Shown: piece after piece, positions 24,753-33,322 of the stretch
How the letters are laid out: each line of letters opens with the position of its first letter
Position numbering within the stretch: position 1 is the stretch's first letter
From: Arthrobacter_M sp030063245
GTDB taxonomy: Bacteria; Actinomycetota; Actinomycetes; Actinomycetales; Micrococcaceae
DNA: 64,000 nucleotides
NCBI RefSeq assembly: GCF_051131705.1
Contig: NZ_CP180316.1
Coordinates: forward strand, 2,852,001 to 2,916,000
Direction of reading: 5' to 3'
Made by a program: the position numbers and the translations under genes
Notes under the pieces: model-generated
What the model saw: only the letters and a program-made list of their open reading frames with translations
Told to the model about the DNA's origin: nothing
The model's database searches: none

Positions 24753-25425
24753 CGAGGATCACGTTAAGCCCGATCTCGAACTCGTCGCCGAAGTCGTAGC
24801 CCGGCTGGAGGACGTGCTCGGTAGCGATCTCGACGAGGTGGGGGTATTCACCAGACGAGAACAGTTGCACTATTGGTGCGGCAACGTCGGCGACGGTCTC
24901 CGGGCCTTTGAAGGGCAGAGAGGCCTCCTGCAGGGCGAATCCGTAGATGTAGCTGTCGAGTAGGGCGTAGGCGTGGGCTGTCATCGGCACGGAGAAGCCG
25001 GCCGCACGCAGGGCGCCAAGGGTCGCGTCATGGTGCCGCAGCGTGGCAGGGCCAGGTGTGGTCCGCGATTCCAGGAGCCCGATCGCCCAGGTGTGGCGGT
25101 GCAATATGCGCCGGACATTGTTGGCCCGCCGATGCATTTCCGTCCGCCAGTTGCCCTCGGCCGAGGGCAGCGCAATCTCGCTGAAGACGAGGTCCACGAT
25201 GCTGTCGAGGATCTCGTCCTTGTTGGCCACGTAGTGGTAAAGCGACATCGGCTTGGCCCCGAGTGCTTGGGCAAGCGAGCGCATGGTGAGCGCCGAGATC
25301 CCCGCCTCATCGGCGATTTCGGTGGCGCAACGCAGCACCCGTTCCCGGCTGAGGGGAAGGCGTCCCCCGGTGCTTTCACGACTAGGTTTCGAGCCGGTCA
25401 TCGGCCGGGTCTGGATCTGTTTCAT
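24658..25425 (-). CDS. TetR/AcrR-family transcriptional regulator
   Basis: 255 aa. Helix-turn-helix at residues about 30-75: LRCATEIADEAGISALTMRS, then LAQALGAKPMSLYHYVANKD. The C-terminal half is the TetR_C ligand domain. AGGAG sits 7 nt before ATG 25425. The promoter upstream has two similar 13-bp palindromes over the -35 and -10 boxes, which fits tight autorepression. The next gene, alkB, overlaps its 3' end and is probably co-transcribed, which would put the dioxygenase under this repressor. Confidence 0.92.
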   Translation of the reverse strand: MKQIQTRPMTGSKPSRESTGGRLPLSRERVLRCATEIADEAGISALTMRSLAQALGAKPMSLYHYVANKDEILDSIVDLVFSEIALPSAEGNWRTEMHRRANNVRRILHRHTWAIGLLESRTTPGPATLRHHDATLGALRAAGFSVPMTAHAYALLDSYIYGFALQEASLPFKGPETVADVAAPIVQLFSSGEYPHLVEIATEHVLQPGYDFGDEFEIGLNVILDALARWIPDNSGDIPSFAAARSSIGGHLVLR

Positions 25426-25469
25426 GTTCGTGCTCCTTCGGGTCGTGCACTCTCACCCTAGGGTAAATC

Positions 25470-25505
25470 CGTACTTAGTACGATAACGGTTTCGTGCCAA
25501 GCACG
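25470..25505 (-). promoter_or_regulatory. TetR promoter with two palindromic operators
   Basis: Palindromes CGTACTTAGTACG (25470-25482) and CGTGCCAAGCACG (25493-25505) share the pattern CGTRC-N3-GYACG and have centres 23 bp apart. On the minus strand a -35 TTGGCA (25495-25500) lies in one and a -10 TAAGTA (25472-25477) in the other, with a 17-bp spacer. This is the expected layout for a TetR-type repressor acting on its own gene. Confidence 0.7.
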
Positions 25506-25599
25506 CGCACGGCTGTCCTTTTCCGAAGTCGTCTGCACGGAGCGGCGGTTGGAGCCGCATTTCAGTGTCAGTGGTTGATCCTTCGGCAGACAAAGATGC

Positions 25600-26079
25600 G
25601 GCCGTGCCCAGACTGGATGTGCTTATGCTGAGTAGTGCGAGGCATCCCGAAAAAGACAGTGCTGACTCAGGCTCGTCCAACAGCCAGAATCCAGGCCCAC
25701 GGAACCGGTCAATAACCAGTTCCAAAAATGACTCGCCATGGGACATTTGATGGAAGGCCAGATCCTGCCGGCGCTGTGACGGATTCAGTTCAAGATCTGT
25801 AAAGAATCCATGCATCGTCTCCGCCCGCAGGAAATAGCCGCGACGGGTTGTGCCGGCGTTGCGGATCAGCTGCAGGTGATCGGCGGGCTCGGATTCCGTC
25901 GATCTGGTTCTCTGGTGTGCACCGGTTGACCCGCCCTCCGGCGAAAGCCCGTACGTCAGATCGAGTCCCTGATCGAGCACGTAAGCTACCGGAGGTAGCG
26001 TCGCTGGCCAACTTCGCCGGTCGAGCGCATTCACTGGATCTTCCTGTAGCTGACGGATCGGAAAACGCTCGAGTGGCAT
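25600..26079 (-). pseudogene. AAA-type ATPase remnant without Walker A
   Basis: The frame from ATG 26079 begins MPLERFPIRQLQEDPVNALD, then WPATLPPVAYVLDQGLDL, and jumps straight to YGLSPEGGSTGAHQRTRSTE. In this ATPase family the VGENGSGKST P-loop stands between these two blocks, so an in-frame deletion has removed Walker A. Later parts are preserved: FFLRAETMHGFF-like text, QMSHGESFLELVIDRF (signature) and FWLLDEPESALSF (Walker B). After GCLALLS the text becomes unrelated and the C-terminal part is missing. The gene cannot encode a working ATPase. Confidence 0.8.
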
Positions 26080-26550
26080 AACCCCCTTCAGACAGGGTCA
26101 CTTCTCAGGTCTTTCCCATCTGGCAAACGGTCAATGGCACCCCTGCTCTTGAGGCGGCTATCATGTTCGCGCTGAACTTCGGGGTCGGGCGTCCCCTGCG
26201 CTGGGTCGAAGATCCTGCCCGCCCAGCACGATCCGGACTTTCCCGCTTAGTACGTAGAATGTCGCGGGAAGCTTACCGCCACTCCTCCCGCGACACGATC
26301 AGCATTGGCGGCTCGCTCCACCTTAGCGAGCTCGTCCCCGCGCAGCCGCAACGAGACGACTGTCGAGACATCCTCGACCACGCTGGCCTCCCGATGAAAC
26401 GGAGGGCTGCACTTCGGCCAGACGCGCATGGAGTCTTCGCCGTCTCATGCCGATCGGTGTCCGGGCACTTGTCCCTTCGTGGCGCGCGAGCGGCCAGAAC
26501 CAAAAAGTCAGGATCCGCTACCTAGGACCTTCATCAACCGACCTTACAGA
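26080..26550. other. Region without a convincing gene
   Basis: About 470 bp. A minus-strand stretch near 26310-26380 reads VVSLRLRGDELAKVERAA, which looks like the start of a ribbon-helix-helix antitoxin but then loses its continuation, so it may be a remnant. A 10-bp inverted repeat lies at 26260-26295. Nothing else is recognisable. Confidence 0.5.
26260..26295. repeat. 10-bp perfect inverted repeat
   Basis: TGTCGCGGGA (26260-26269) and TCCCGCGACA (26286-26295) with a 16-nt centre. It may be an operator or the scar of a mobile element. Confidence 0.55.
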
Positions 26551-27537
26551 TCAGCCGATCATCTGCATGAATTCCCCTTCGGAGAGCACCTCGATGCTTT
26601 GCCCGCGGCCGTGCAGTTCCAGCACGCGACGGGCTTTGGAGGTCAGGCGACCGCTGCGCAGATCCGCCGCCACGAAGCCGTCCCCCACCACCAGCACTGT
26701 GGTTTTCCGGGTGACGGAGCTGGCCGGCTGCGCGCCGAGCCCGGCTGCACGCTCCTTCGCGGCGCCGCGCGGCAGCTGCAGATTGCCGGTGAAGACCACC
26801 ATCTGGCCAAACAGTGGATGGTGCGGATCGGCGGCAGCGTCGGCTTCCGGATTCGGGCCTTCCTCCGGCCAGCCCTGCCAACCTTGCCAGCCGGAGGCTG
26901 CCGGGGCTTCACTCAGACGTTTGAGGGCGGTCCGCGTCGCCTTGGAAACCTCAGCCAAGCCGGGGAGGTAGGCGTCCGCGCGCGGCAGCCGCAGTTTATG
27001 CACGGCGAACAGCTCCGCAACGCTGCCCGCGCCGTTGCGCCTGGCGATGTCCACCATGATGCCGGCGCAAGCCCGCGCATCCTCAACCGCATCGTGGTGG
27101 TTGACCAGCGGCACCCCGGCCGCCTCGGCCACAAACGGCAGGGAATAGGACGGCAGCGAATAATTCCGCCGGGACAGCATCACCGTGCAGGCGTAGTCGA
27201 AGGCCGGTCCGGGCAGTTCCGAGACTTCCAGCGCGGACCGGATCACACCCATATCAAAGGACGCGTTGTGGGCCACCAGGACATCAGCCCCGATGAAGCC
27301 GCCGATCTCCGCGAACAGCTCACCGAACCGGGGCGCGGCCGCGACCTGGGCGGAGGTGAGGCCATGGATCTGCACGTTGCGCGGGTCGAAATGGTCATGG
27401 CCGGCGGGGGGCCTCATCAGCCAGGACGCTTCTTCAACGATTTTTCCGTCGCGGACTTTACTGAGACCCACGGCGCACGGCGAACCGCGGAAGCCGTTGG
27501 CGGTCTCAAAATCGATTGCAGTAAACTCCAAAGCCAC
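26551..27537 (-). CDS. DnaQ-like 3'-5' exonuclease with BRCT domain
   Basis: 328 aa. The exonuclease domain has Exo I FTAIDFETANGFRGSPC (residues about 5-21), Exo II VLVAHNASFDMGVI and Exo III HHDAVEDARACAGI, giving the DEDDh set of catalytic acids. The C-terminal 85 residues form a BRCT domain (PLFGQMVVFTGNLQLPRGAA ... KTTVLVVGDG...SKARRVLELHGRG...SEGEFMQMI). This architecture is common in actinobacteria and is thought to act in DNA repair or proofreading beside the replicative polymerase. Stands alone; no operon partner. Confidence 0.93.
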   Translation of the reverse strand: MALEFTAIDFETANGFRGSPCAVGLSKVRDGKIVEEASWLMRPPAGHDHFDPRNVQIHGLTSAQVAAAPRFGELFAEIGGFIGADVLVAHNASFDMGVIRSALEVSELPGPAFDYACTVMLSRRNYSLPSYSLPFVAEAAGVPLVNHHDAVEDARACAGIMVDIARRNGAGSVAELFAVHKLRLPRADAYLPGLAEVSKATRTALKRLSEAPAASGWQGWQGWPEEGPNPEADAAADPHHPLFGQMVVFTGNLQLPRGAAKERAAGLGAQPASSVTRKTTVLVVGDGFVAADLRSGRLTSKARRVLELHGRGQSIEVLSEGEFMQMIG

Positions 27538-27560
27538 TCGGCAAGATTACCCCGCCTGCC

Positions 27561-27640
27561 GCGGCACGGGAGAACGCGGCGCGGCACGGGAGAACGCGGC
27601 GCGGCACGGGAGAACGCGGCGCGGCACGGGAGAACGCTCG
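27561..27640. repeat. 20-bp tandem repeat, four copies
   Basis: Unit GCGGCACGGGAGAACGCGGC occurs four times head to tail; the last copy ends GCTCG instead. It lies just upstream of the exonuclease-BRCT gene start (27537). The array is purine-rich and could fold or bind a regulator several times. Confidence 0.9.
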
Positions 27641-28059
27641 CAGCACGCCTATCCGGCTAGCCCAGCCAGTGAGACAATGATGGGCGCCGTCGAAGATTGA
27701 CCACTTTCAGCCAGAGTCCCGGCCGAAAACCCGGCGTGTCTCCTAAACCTTCGGCGTGTTGCCGCGGAACATGGTCAGACTTTGACGCATCCACGATGCG
27801 ATACCCCAATCGACCCCGGAAAATCAGGACGAGCCCATAATCCTCACTCCGGCTGAGCTAAACCGGATAGCATGCGCTCGCAGGCGTCTTTCGTTCCGCC
27901 GCCGTCGGTTCACCACGAACCGAGGTGGCGGACCGACGAGTGTTGGATCGGCGGTGACCCGCGCGATGCTGACGGGTGACGTCATGCGGGGACGCGAGGA
28001 GGGTCGCCGCTGCGGCTGATCGTCTTGCGACCCGAGGGCGGACGCGCGAGAGTGGTTCC
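27641..28059. other. Region without a gene
   Basis: About 420 bp between the repeat array and the methyltransferase. I see no supported gene. A tRNA D-arm-like word (TAGCTCAGCCGG on the minus strand near 27850) is present, but no full cloverleaf can be drawn. Confidence 0.55.
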
Positions 28060-28848
28060 ATGCCGCATGCAGAACATCACGACCAGCACAATCCTCCCGC
28101 CGGGACGGCTGCGCCCGGGCCGCCCGCAGCGGCCGGCAACGGCGCAGCGAGCAAGGCCGGCCAGGAATTCTGGGATGACTTCTACCAGGCGCGCCCGAAT
28201 ATCTGGAGCGGACGCGTCAACCCGGTGCTGGCCGAAGAGACCGCCGGCCTTGCCTCAGGCAGCGCACTTGATCTGGGCTGCGGGGAAGGTGCCGATGCCA
28301 TCTGGCTGGCGCAGCACGGCTGGCGTGTTACGGCGATCGACGTGTCCGCCATCGCACTCGAACGCGCCGCAAGGCACGCCCAGGCAGCCGGAGCCAGCGA
28401 CCGCATCACATGGGTGTGTGCGGACCTGTCTTCTTGGACGCCTCCGGAGCGCTATGACCTGGTCTCGGCGCACTACCTGCATTCTCCCGAGCCGGCCGGT
28501 TACGCCCTGCTGCAGGCCGCCGCCGCCGCCGTCGCGGTCAACGGAACCCTGCTCGCCGTCGGGCACCACCCCGACGATGTCCTCCCCGGATCCGGTCCCC
28601 CCGGTCTGTGGACGCCCGACCAGCTCGAGGCGAATCTGACCCTGCCACCGGACCGGTGGCGCATCGACGTCCGGGAGTCACGGCGGCGCCCGCCCGGGGA
28701 ATCCACCGGGACGTCGGGAAGGCACTCAGCCGGGCACCGGGACGCGGATTCGCCCCCGGATCTTCCGGCCGGGGATCCCGGCGCCGGACATTCGAACGCC
28801 GCCAGCCACCGCACGGACAGCATCCTGCGGGCAACGCGGCTCCGCTGA
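28060..28848 (+). CDS. SAM-dependent methyltransferase (class I)
   Basis: 262 aa from ATG 28060 (MPHAEHHDQHNPP); an upstream GTG/ATG extension adds low-complexity text and is not favoured. The core fold shows FWDDFYQARPNIWSGRVNPV, motif I ALDLGCGEGADAIWLAQHGW, then VTAIDVSAIAL with the ribose-binding Asp, and VCADLSSW and YDLVSAHYLHSP. It is of the tellurite-resistance TehB/thiopurine-like group by motif, but the substrate is unknown. The last about 45 residues (SPPDLPAGDPGAGH) are low complexity and lie outside the fold. HAD gene follows after 21 nt. Confidence 0.87.
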   Translation: MPHAEHHDQHNPPAGTAAPGPPAAAGNGAASKAGQEFWDDFYQARPNIWSGRVNPVLAEETAGLASGSALDLGCGEGADAIWLAQHGWRVTAIDVSAIALERAARHAQAAGASDRITWVCADLSSWTPPERYDLVSAHYLHSPEPAGYALLQAAAAAVAVNGTLLAVGHHPDDVLPGSGPPGLWTPDQLEANLTLPPDRWRIDVRESRRRPPGESTGTSGRHSAGHRDADSPPDLPAGDPGAGHSNAASHRTDSILRATRLR

Positions 28849-28869
28849 CATCCGCGCTAGGCTGGCCCG

Positions 28870-29475
28870 ATGAACGCGGAAACGGCGCCCCCCATTTGGT
28901 ATCTGTTCGACTACGGCATGGTGATTTCCACTGCCCCGGAACCGGAGGACTGGGAGGCCCTGCGGGAAGCCGCGGGCCTTCCGCTGGAGTCCCGGGACAG
29001 CAGCTACTGGCTGCACCGTCACGGATTCGACGCCGGCACACTGACCGCCCAGGACTACTGGACCCGGGTGCTGGGCCGGGAAATCGGTGCGGATCTGACG
29101 GCGCGGCTGGAGACGCTGGACGCCGATCAATGGTCACATCTGAATCCGGAAACCCTCGATGTCCTCGAGGATCTGCACCTGGGCGGTGCGCGCCTGGCTT
29201 TGCTGTCCAATATGCCGGCCGGGATGGCCGCGCAATACTCCCGGAGCGCGCCGTGGGCCGGTTACTTCGACAAGCTGTTTTTCAGCGGCCAGCTCGGTCT
29301 GGCCAAGCCGGACCCGCAGATCTTCAGGGATGTGCTGGCGCATTTGGGGACGACGACGGCGCAGGTCACCTTTGTGGACGATGTCCAGGAAAACATCGAC
29401 GCGGCCGCCGTGCTGGGCATGCGGACGGTGCTGCACCAGCCGGGGATTAATCTGCGGGCCGAACTGGGGCTGTAG
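28870..29475 (+). CDS. HAD-superfamily hydrolase
   Basis: 201 aa, subfamily IA. Motif I is LFDYGMVIS with the nucleophile Asp at residue 14 and Gly where most phosphatases have the second Asp, like epoxide-hydrolase-N/dehalogenase-type members. Motif II LLSNMPAG, motif III GLAKPDPQIF and motif IV FVDDVQENIDAA are present. Substrate unknown. It follows the methyltransferase by 21 nt and overlaps the convergent apbE by 29 nt. Confidence 0.9.
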   Translation: MNAETAPPIWYLFDYGMVISTAPEPEDWEALREAAGLPLESRDSSYWLHRHGFDAGTLTAQDYWTRVLGREIGADLTARLETLDADQWSHLNPETLDVLEDLHLGGARLALLSNMPAGMAAQYSRSAPWAGYFDKLFFSGQLGLAKPDPQIFRDVLAHLGTTTAQVTFVDDVQENIDAAAVLGMRTVLHQPGINLRAELGL

Positions 29476-30235
29476 GATGCCGGACAAAACCGGGGGTCGC
29501 CAGCAGGCCTCCGTCGCGGCGGACGGCCAGCACGTCAATGGGCAGCTCCGAGCTGAAGCGGTGCAGAGCCGCACTTCCCCCTGCAGTGATGGCCGTGGCC
29601 AGGACGTCGGCCGTAATGATGTCCGCGGCCCGGACGGTGACCTGCACAAATTCCATCGACGTCCCGGGCCGGCGCCAGATATGCTCCCCACGCTCGGCAC
29701 TGCCGGAGGTGGCGACCGCCGGCAGTGCGGGGGTCGCGGCGATGCTTCCCAGCAGGGATGTCCGGTCCGCCGGGTCCACAATCCCCACCTGCCACCCTCC
29801 GCCGTCGCCCGCGGTACCCGAACAAAGCACATCGCCACCTGCATTAAGGCACCAATCCCGGTGGCCCTCGCTGTGCAGCCACTCCCCCGCCGCCGCAGCC
29901 GCGCAGGCCTTGACGACCCCGGACAGGTCCAGCACACCGTCGGGCCGGTGCGGCGTGAATTCCCCATTGGTGACGGTCCGCCAGTGCAACGCCAGCGCGT
30001 ACATCCGCCGCATGGCGGGGCTGGAATCCGGCAGCGCCACGGCCCCGGCAGCGATCCGGCTCAACTCGGAGTCCGGCCGGTACAAACTGAATCTGCGGTC
30101 CGCGTCCGCGAAAATCCGCTCCACGCCGTCGGCCCAGCGCTCCTGCCGAGGCCCTTGGGACAGCGTCACGCTGACCACCGTTCCCATGGTTCTGAGCACC
30201 CGGACGGCAGCGGTTTCCATGGATCCGGCTGACAA
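29447..30235 (-). CDS. apbE: ApbE-like FAD:protein FMN transferase
   Basis: 262 aa from TTG 30235; ATG 30220 is a possible alternative. Family motifs: TMGTVVSVTL near the start, LDLSGVVKACAAAAAGEWL (usually DLGGIAKGxA), CLNAGGDVLCSG, LPAVATSGSAERG and ITADVLATAITAG, where the Asp/Thr bind Mg. It attaches FMN to a threonine of partner proteins. The gene directly upstream in the same operon encodes such a partner (SGATATSEGY motif), so the target is clear. The second Gly of the usual DLGG is Ser here. Confidence 0.9.
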   Translation of the reverse strand: MSAGSMETAAVRVLRTMGTVVSVTLSQGPRQERWADGVERIFADADRRFSLYRPDSELSRIAAGAVALPDSSPAMRRMYALALHWRTVTNGEFTPHRPDGVLDLSGVVKACAAAAAGEWLHSEGHRDWCLNAGGDVLCSGTAGDGGGWQVGIVDPADRTSLLGSIAATPALPAVATSGSAERGEHIWRRPGTSMEFVQVTVRAADIITADVLATAITAGGSAALHRFSSELPIDVLAVRRDGGLLATPGFVRHPTAPVRPAD

Positions 30236-30239
30236 GACC

Positions 30240-30839
30240 TCAGCCCCGGGAATTCGGGCTGAATGACTGATCAGTCTGGAAGTGCGCGGCGTCCAGTGCC
30301 GCCTGCAGCGAGGTCAGATAGCCCTCGCTGGTGGCGGTCGCACCGCTGATGCTCTGCACGGCGGCGGACTGCGCTGCCAGAACCTGACTGCGGAGCACGG
30401 GGGCGGCATAGTTACTGATCTGGGCCGAGCGCTGGTCCCGGTCCGTCAACTGCAGCGCGGTCACATCCTTGATCGTCCCCGCGGCAATGGTGACCTGGAC
30501 CTGAACCGCGCCGTAGCGGGTGCTGGCGCTGGTGCCCTTGAACGTGCCGCTGACCGCGGCATTCACGCCCTGCCCGGACGCAGCGGAACCCGTGGTAGGA
30601 CCGGGTGCGGCGGAAGGGGCCGCCGTTCCGGGCGCTCCGCTCCCGCCGTCGTCGGTGTTACCGGAACTACCGGAACTGCCGGCGCTACCTGAACTGCCGG
30701 AACTGTCCGGCAGGGAAGGACTCCCGACGACCGCCGCCGGGCCGACGTGGACCTGGTCCGCACCGGTTCCGGCCTGCCAGCCGAGCAGGATAATCCCCGC
30801 CGACGCAGCAGCGGCGATGATGACTGCCCGGGCCCTCAC
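30240..30839 (-). CDS. FMN-binding domain protein (secreted or membrane-anchored)
   Basis: 199 aa from GTG 30839, which overlaps the upstream gene stop by 4 nt (GTGA). N-terminal hydrophobic anchor (residues about 5-22), then a Gly/Ser-rich linker (GSSGSAGSSGSSGNTDDGGS), then the FMN_bind domain (about 105-195). SISGATATSEGYLTSLQAAL contains the SGATxTS motif whose Thr receives FMN by ApbE. It probably relays electrons outside the membrane from the neighbouring oxidoreductase. Confidence 0.92.
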   Translation of the reverse strand: MRARAVIIAAAASAGIILLGWQAGTGADQVHVGPAAVVGSPSLPDSSGSSGSAGSSGSSGNTDDGGSGAPGTAAPSAAPGPTTGSAASGQGVNAAVSGTFKGTSASTRYGAVQVQVTIAAGTIKDVTALQLTDRDQRSAQISNYAAPVLRSQVLAAQSAAVQSISGATATSEGYLTSLQAALDAAHFQTDQSFSPNSRG

Positions 30840-32254
30840 CAGCTGAACCTCTCATGATGGATGGCCTCAGCCGGCACGCCGGCCGCGCGCGCCTGCGCCA
30901 TCACCTGGGCGCTCCACTGCACGGGACCGCAGACGTACACATCGGACGATGCCAGCGCGGGCGCATAACTGAGCAGCGAAAACCCTCTGTCCGCGGACGC
31001 CGCCGGCAGCCAATGCGCCAGATCCGACGGTCGCGGGCCCGTCTCCAGATACAGGTATGCACCGCGGCTGCGGCACAGCTCGTCGATCTCGGCCAGCAGA
31101 TAGAGCTCCTCCACCCTGCCGGCCCGCAGGATGACCGTGGCATCGCCGGGCGCAAAATCCGCCTCCTCCAGCAATGACCGGATCGGAGCGACACCGATTC
31201 CCGCGCCGACCATGACCAACCGCTCGCTGGTGCGCACCGTTTTGCTGAAGATTCCGTAGGGGCCCTCGATCACCACCTTGGTCCCAGGGCGGACGGTGAG
31301 CAGCTTCCGGGTCCCGCTCCCCAGCCCGCGGACGGTGATTTCCAACACACCGGCGGACGGCGCCGCCGAGAGCGAAAATGGGTGTGCGTGCCACCACAGG
31401 TCCGCTGACAGAAAACGCCACAGGAAGAACTGGCCGGCATGCACCGAAAGGGATTCAAGTCCGGCGCCGCTCATGGTGATCGTCACCGCATCCGTTCCCG
31501 CTCGGCGCACCCCGGTGACCACCAGCCGATACCGGGCACTGCGGGCCAGGGGAACCGCGATCCGGAAAACCAGGATGGAGCCGGTAACCGCCAGATAGAA
31601 GACCAGCCAATAGAGGCGCTGCCACGTCCCCGGCGCAAATACGGCACCATTGCTGAACTGATGGGGCAGCGCCGCCAGCACTGCGAGATAGGCGAGCAAA
31701 TGAATTCCCAGCCAGGCCTCATACGGGAACCGGCGCTGCACGGCGACCACTGAGGTCACGACGACGGCCAGCAGCAGTCCCAGCCCCATAAACGCCAAGG
31801 GCATGTCGGGTACGGTCAAAAACAGCGTCAGCACCTCGGACACCGGATTGATTCCCTCGGTCATCCCGTAGCCGGCGATCAACAGCCCGGTGTGTGACAG
31901 CAGCAGGTAGAGCAACGGCTTTCCGAGCTTCCGGTGCAGGGCCACCGCTCGGTCATGTCCATAGGCCCTGTCGATCACCGGCAACCGCGCAGTGAGCAGC
32001 AGCATCACGAGCAGCAGATCGGTGCCGACCAGACCCGCCGCGATCCCCAGCGACGTCAGGGTCTGGCCCACGGAGACAAAGCCGGCGGCCACGTCGTCGG
32101 CCAGGAACAAGGCGATGACGATGGCCACCGAAACCCAGCTGGCGATCAGCAGACTGTCCCGGCGGAGCAACCGGCGCCGGGACGCCAGCACGCGGTCCGG
32201 CCCGACGCGTGGGGCGGGCCGTGCTCCGGTCCGCGGAAATGGTTGAATGGCCAT
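30836..32254 (-). CDS. Ferric-reductase-like transmembrane oxidoreductase
   Basis: 472 aa. Six hydrophobic segments in the first 215 residues, with His residues in helices (LLLSHTGLLIAG, GIHLLAYLAVLAALPHQF) that would bind haem. Then an FAD domain (HAGQFFLWRFLSADLWWHAH with HPFSLSAAP) and an NAD(P) domain (VIEGPYGIFS, VMVGAGIGVAPIRSLLEEA, DVYVCGPVQWSAQVMAQARA). It passes electrons from cytosolic NAD(P)H through the membrane. It is the first gene of the operon with the FMN-binding protein and ApbE, which implies an extracytoplasmic flavin-based electron transfer chain. Confidence 0.92.
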   Translation of the reverse strand: MAIQPFPRTGARPAPRVGPDRVLASRRRLLRRDSLLIASWVSVAIVIALFLADDVAAGFVSVGQTLTSLGIAAGLVGTDLLLVMLLLTARLPVIDRAYGHDRAVALHRKLGKPLLYLLLSHTGLLIAGYGMTEGINPVSEVLTLFLTVPDMPLAFMGLGLLLAVVVTSVVAVQRRFPYEAWLGIHLLAYLAVLAALPHQFSNGAVFAPGTWQRLYWLVFYLAVTGSILVFRIAVPLARSARYRLVVTGVRRAGTDAVTITMSGAGLESLSVHAGQFFLWRFLSADLWWHAHPFSLSAAPSAGVLEITVRGLGSGTRKLLTVRPGTKVVIEGPYGIFSKTVRTSERLVMVGAGIGVAPIRSLLEEADFAPGDATVILRAGRVEELYLLAEIDELCRSRGAYLYLETGPRPSDLAHWLPAASADRGFSLLSYAPALASSDVYVCGPVQWSAQVMAQARAAGVPAEAIHHERFSW

Positions 32255-32483
32255 GCACTAACTCTCGCGTCGCCTGCTGTCAATGACCCCAAGGAAACCT
32301 GTGGGCCACCTGTGCGGTGCATGTATGGATTTACCCTCCGGGCCCACCCTCGGGCGACGCCTCGGACCTGCCCTCCGGACGCAACTTCGGCCTGAGCGCG
32401 GGCGCCCCCTCCCGGCACCTCCTCCGACGCATCTCATCCCGCGGGCTGAGCCGCTCCGCGCAGGTGTGCCGTAACCTTGGAGG

Positions 32484-33203
32484 GTGATTCCTTCAGCTAT
32501 CAGTAACTCAGCCGCGCCCGCCATGCTTGGGTCCGGCTCCGCTCCCACCGGTTTCCTGCCGCCGTGGCTGGATCCTGCCGTCATCCTAGACAACCCCGCG
32601 TGGGGGCCCTGGGTCGTCCTGCTGGCCTGCGCGATCATTTTCGCTGAAACCGGGCTGCTGATCGGCTTTTTCCTGCCCGGGGATTCACTCTTGTTCACCG
32701 GCGGTCTGCTGGTGGCCACGGGAGTGATCCAGTTCAATATCTGGGCCGTGATGGGATTGCTCATCCTCTCCGCCTTCATCGGCAACCAGGCCGGCTATCT
32801 GATCGGGCTGAAGGCCGGACCCGCCATCTTCAACAAACCCGATTCCCGGCTGTTCAAACGTGAAAACGTGCAGAAGGCGCACGCGTTCTTTGAAAAGCAC
32901 GGCGGTAAAGCGCTGATTCTGGCCCGCTTTGTGCCGATCGTGCGGACCTTTGTGCCCGTGATTGTTGGCGTGGCAAGGATGGACCGCCGGCATTTCCTCA
33001 TCTACAACGCCATTGGGGCCGTGCTGTGGGCCGGCGGCGTAACCCTGCTGGGCTATATCCTCGGCGACCGGGTGCCGTGGGTGCAGAAGAATCTGGACCT
33101 GATCTTTATTCTCATCGTCCTGGCCTCCATCATCCCCATCATCGTGGAATTCATCAAGGGGTTCTCTGCCAGCCGCAGGGCCAAGCGCGCCATCGACAGT
33201 TGA
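32484..33203 (+). CDS. DedA-family membrane protein
   Basis: 239 aa. The DedA/SNARE-associated domain is clear: AETGLLIGFFLPGDSLLFTG with the conserved E and the FLPGD-type loop, GNQAGYLIGLKAGP, FEKHGGKALILARFVPIVRT and VGVARMDRRHFLIYNAIGAV with the Arg pair. Family members flip phospholipids such as undecaprenyl phosphate or PE, or support membrane proton balance. GTG 32484 is in the annotated frame but its ribosome site GGAGG touches the codon; ATG 32524 is an alternative. Confidence 0.92.
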   Translation: MIPSAISNSAAPAMLGSGSAPTGFLPPWLDPAVILDNPAWGPWVVLLACAIIFAETGLLIGFFLPGDSLLFTGGLLVATGVIQFNIWAVMGLLILSAFIGNQAGYLIGLKAGPAIFNKPDSRLFKRENVQKAHAFFEKHGGKALILARFVPIVRTFVPVIVGVARMDRRHFLIYNAIGAVLWAGGVTLLGYILGDRVPWVQKNLDLIFILIVLASIIPIIVEFIKGFSASRRAKRAIDS

Positions 33204-33256
33204 CGCCCGCACCCATCCAAGCCACCCCGCCCTCCCCGCCGTTCCCGCAGGGCGTG

Positions 33257-33322
33257 CCCAAGTAGGTCGCAGATATCGCACTCAAAACCCGGAATGAGTG
33301 CGATATCTGCGACCTACTTGGG
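33257..33322. repeat. 28-bp perfect inverted repeat at convergent gene ends
   Basis: Arms 33257-33284 and 33295-33322 are perfectly complementary over 28 bp around a 10-nt centre (AAACCCGGAA). The right arm covers the last codons and stop of rdgB. The arms are AT-richer (GATATC core) than nearby genes and there is no T-run. It may be a bidirectional terminator, or a copy of a dispersed palindromic repeat. Confidence 0.9.

Noticed and set aside
27561..27640. Repeat array considered as a CRISPR
   Set aside because: Units are directly adjacent with no spacers, and no cas gene is in the window.
27845..27905. Possible tRNA: TAGCTCAGCCGG-like D-arm on the minus strand
   Set aside because: No acceptor stem, anticodon arm or proper T-arm could be paired around it. 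Only one arm resembles a tRNA.
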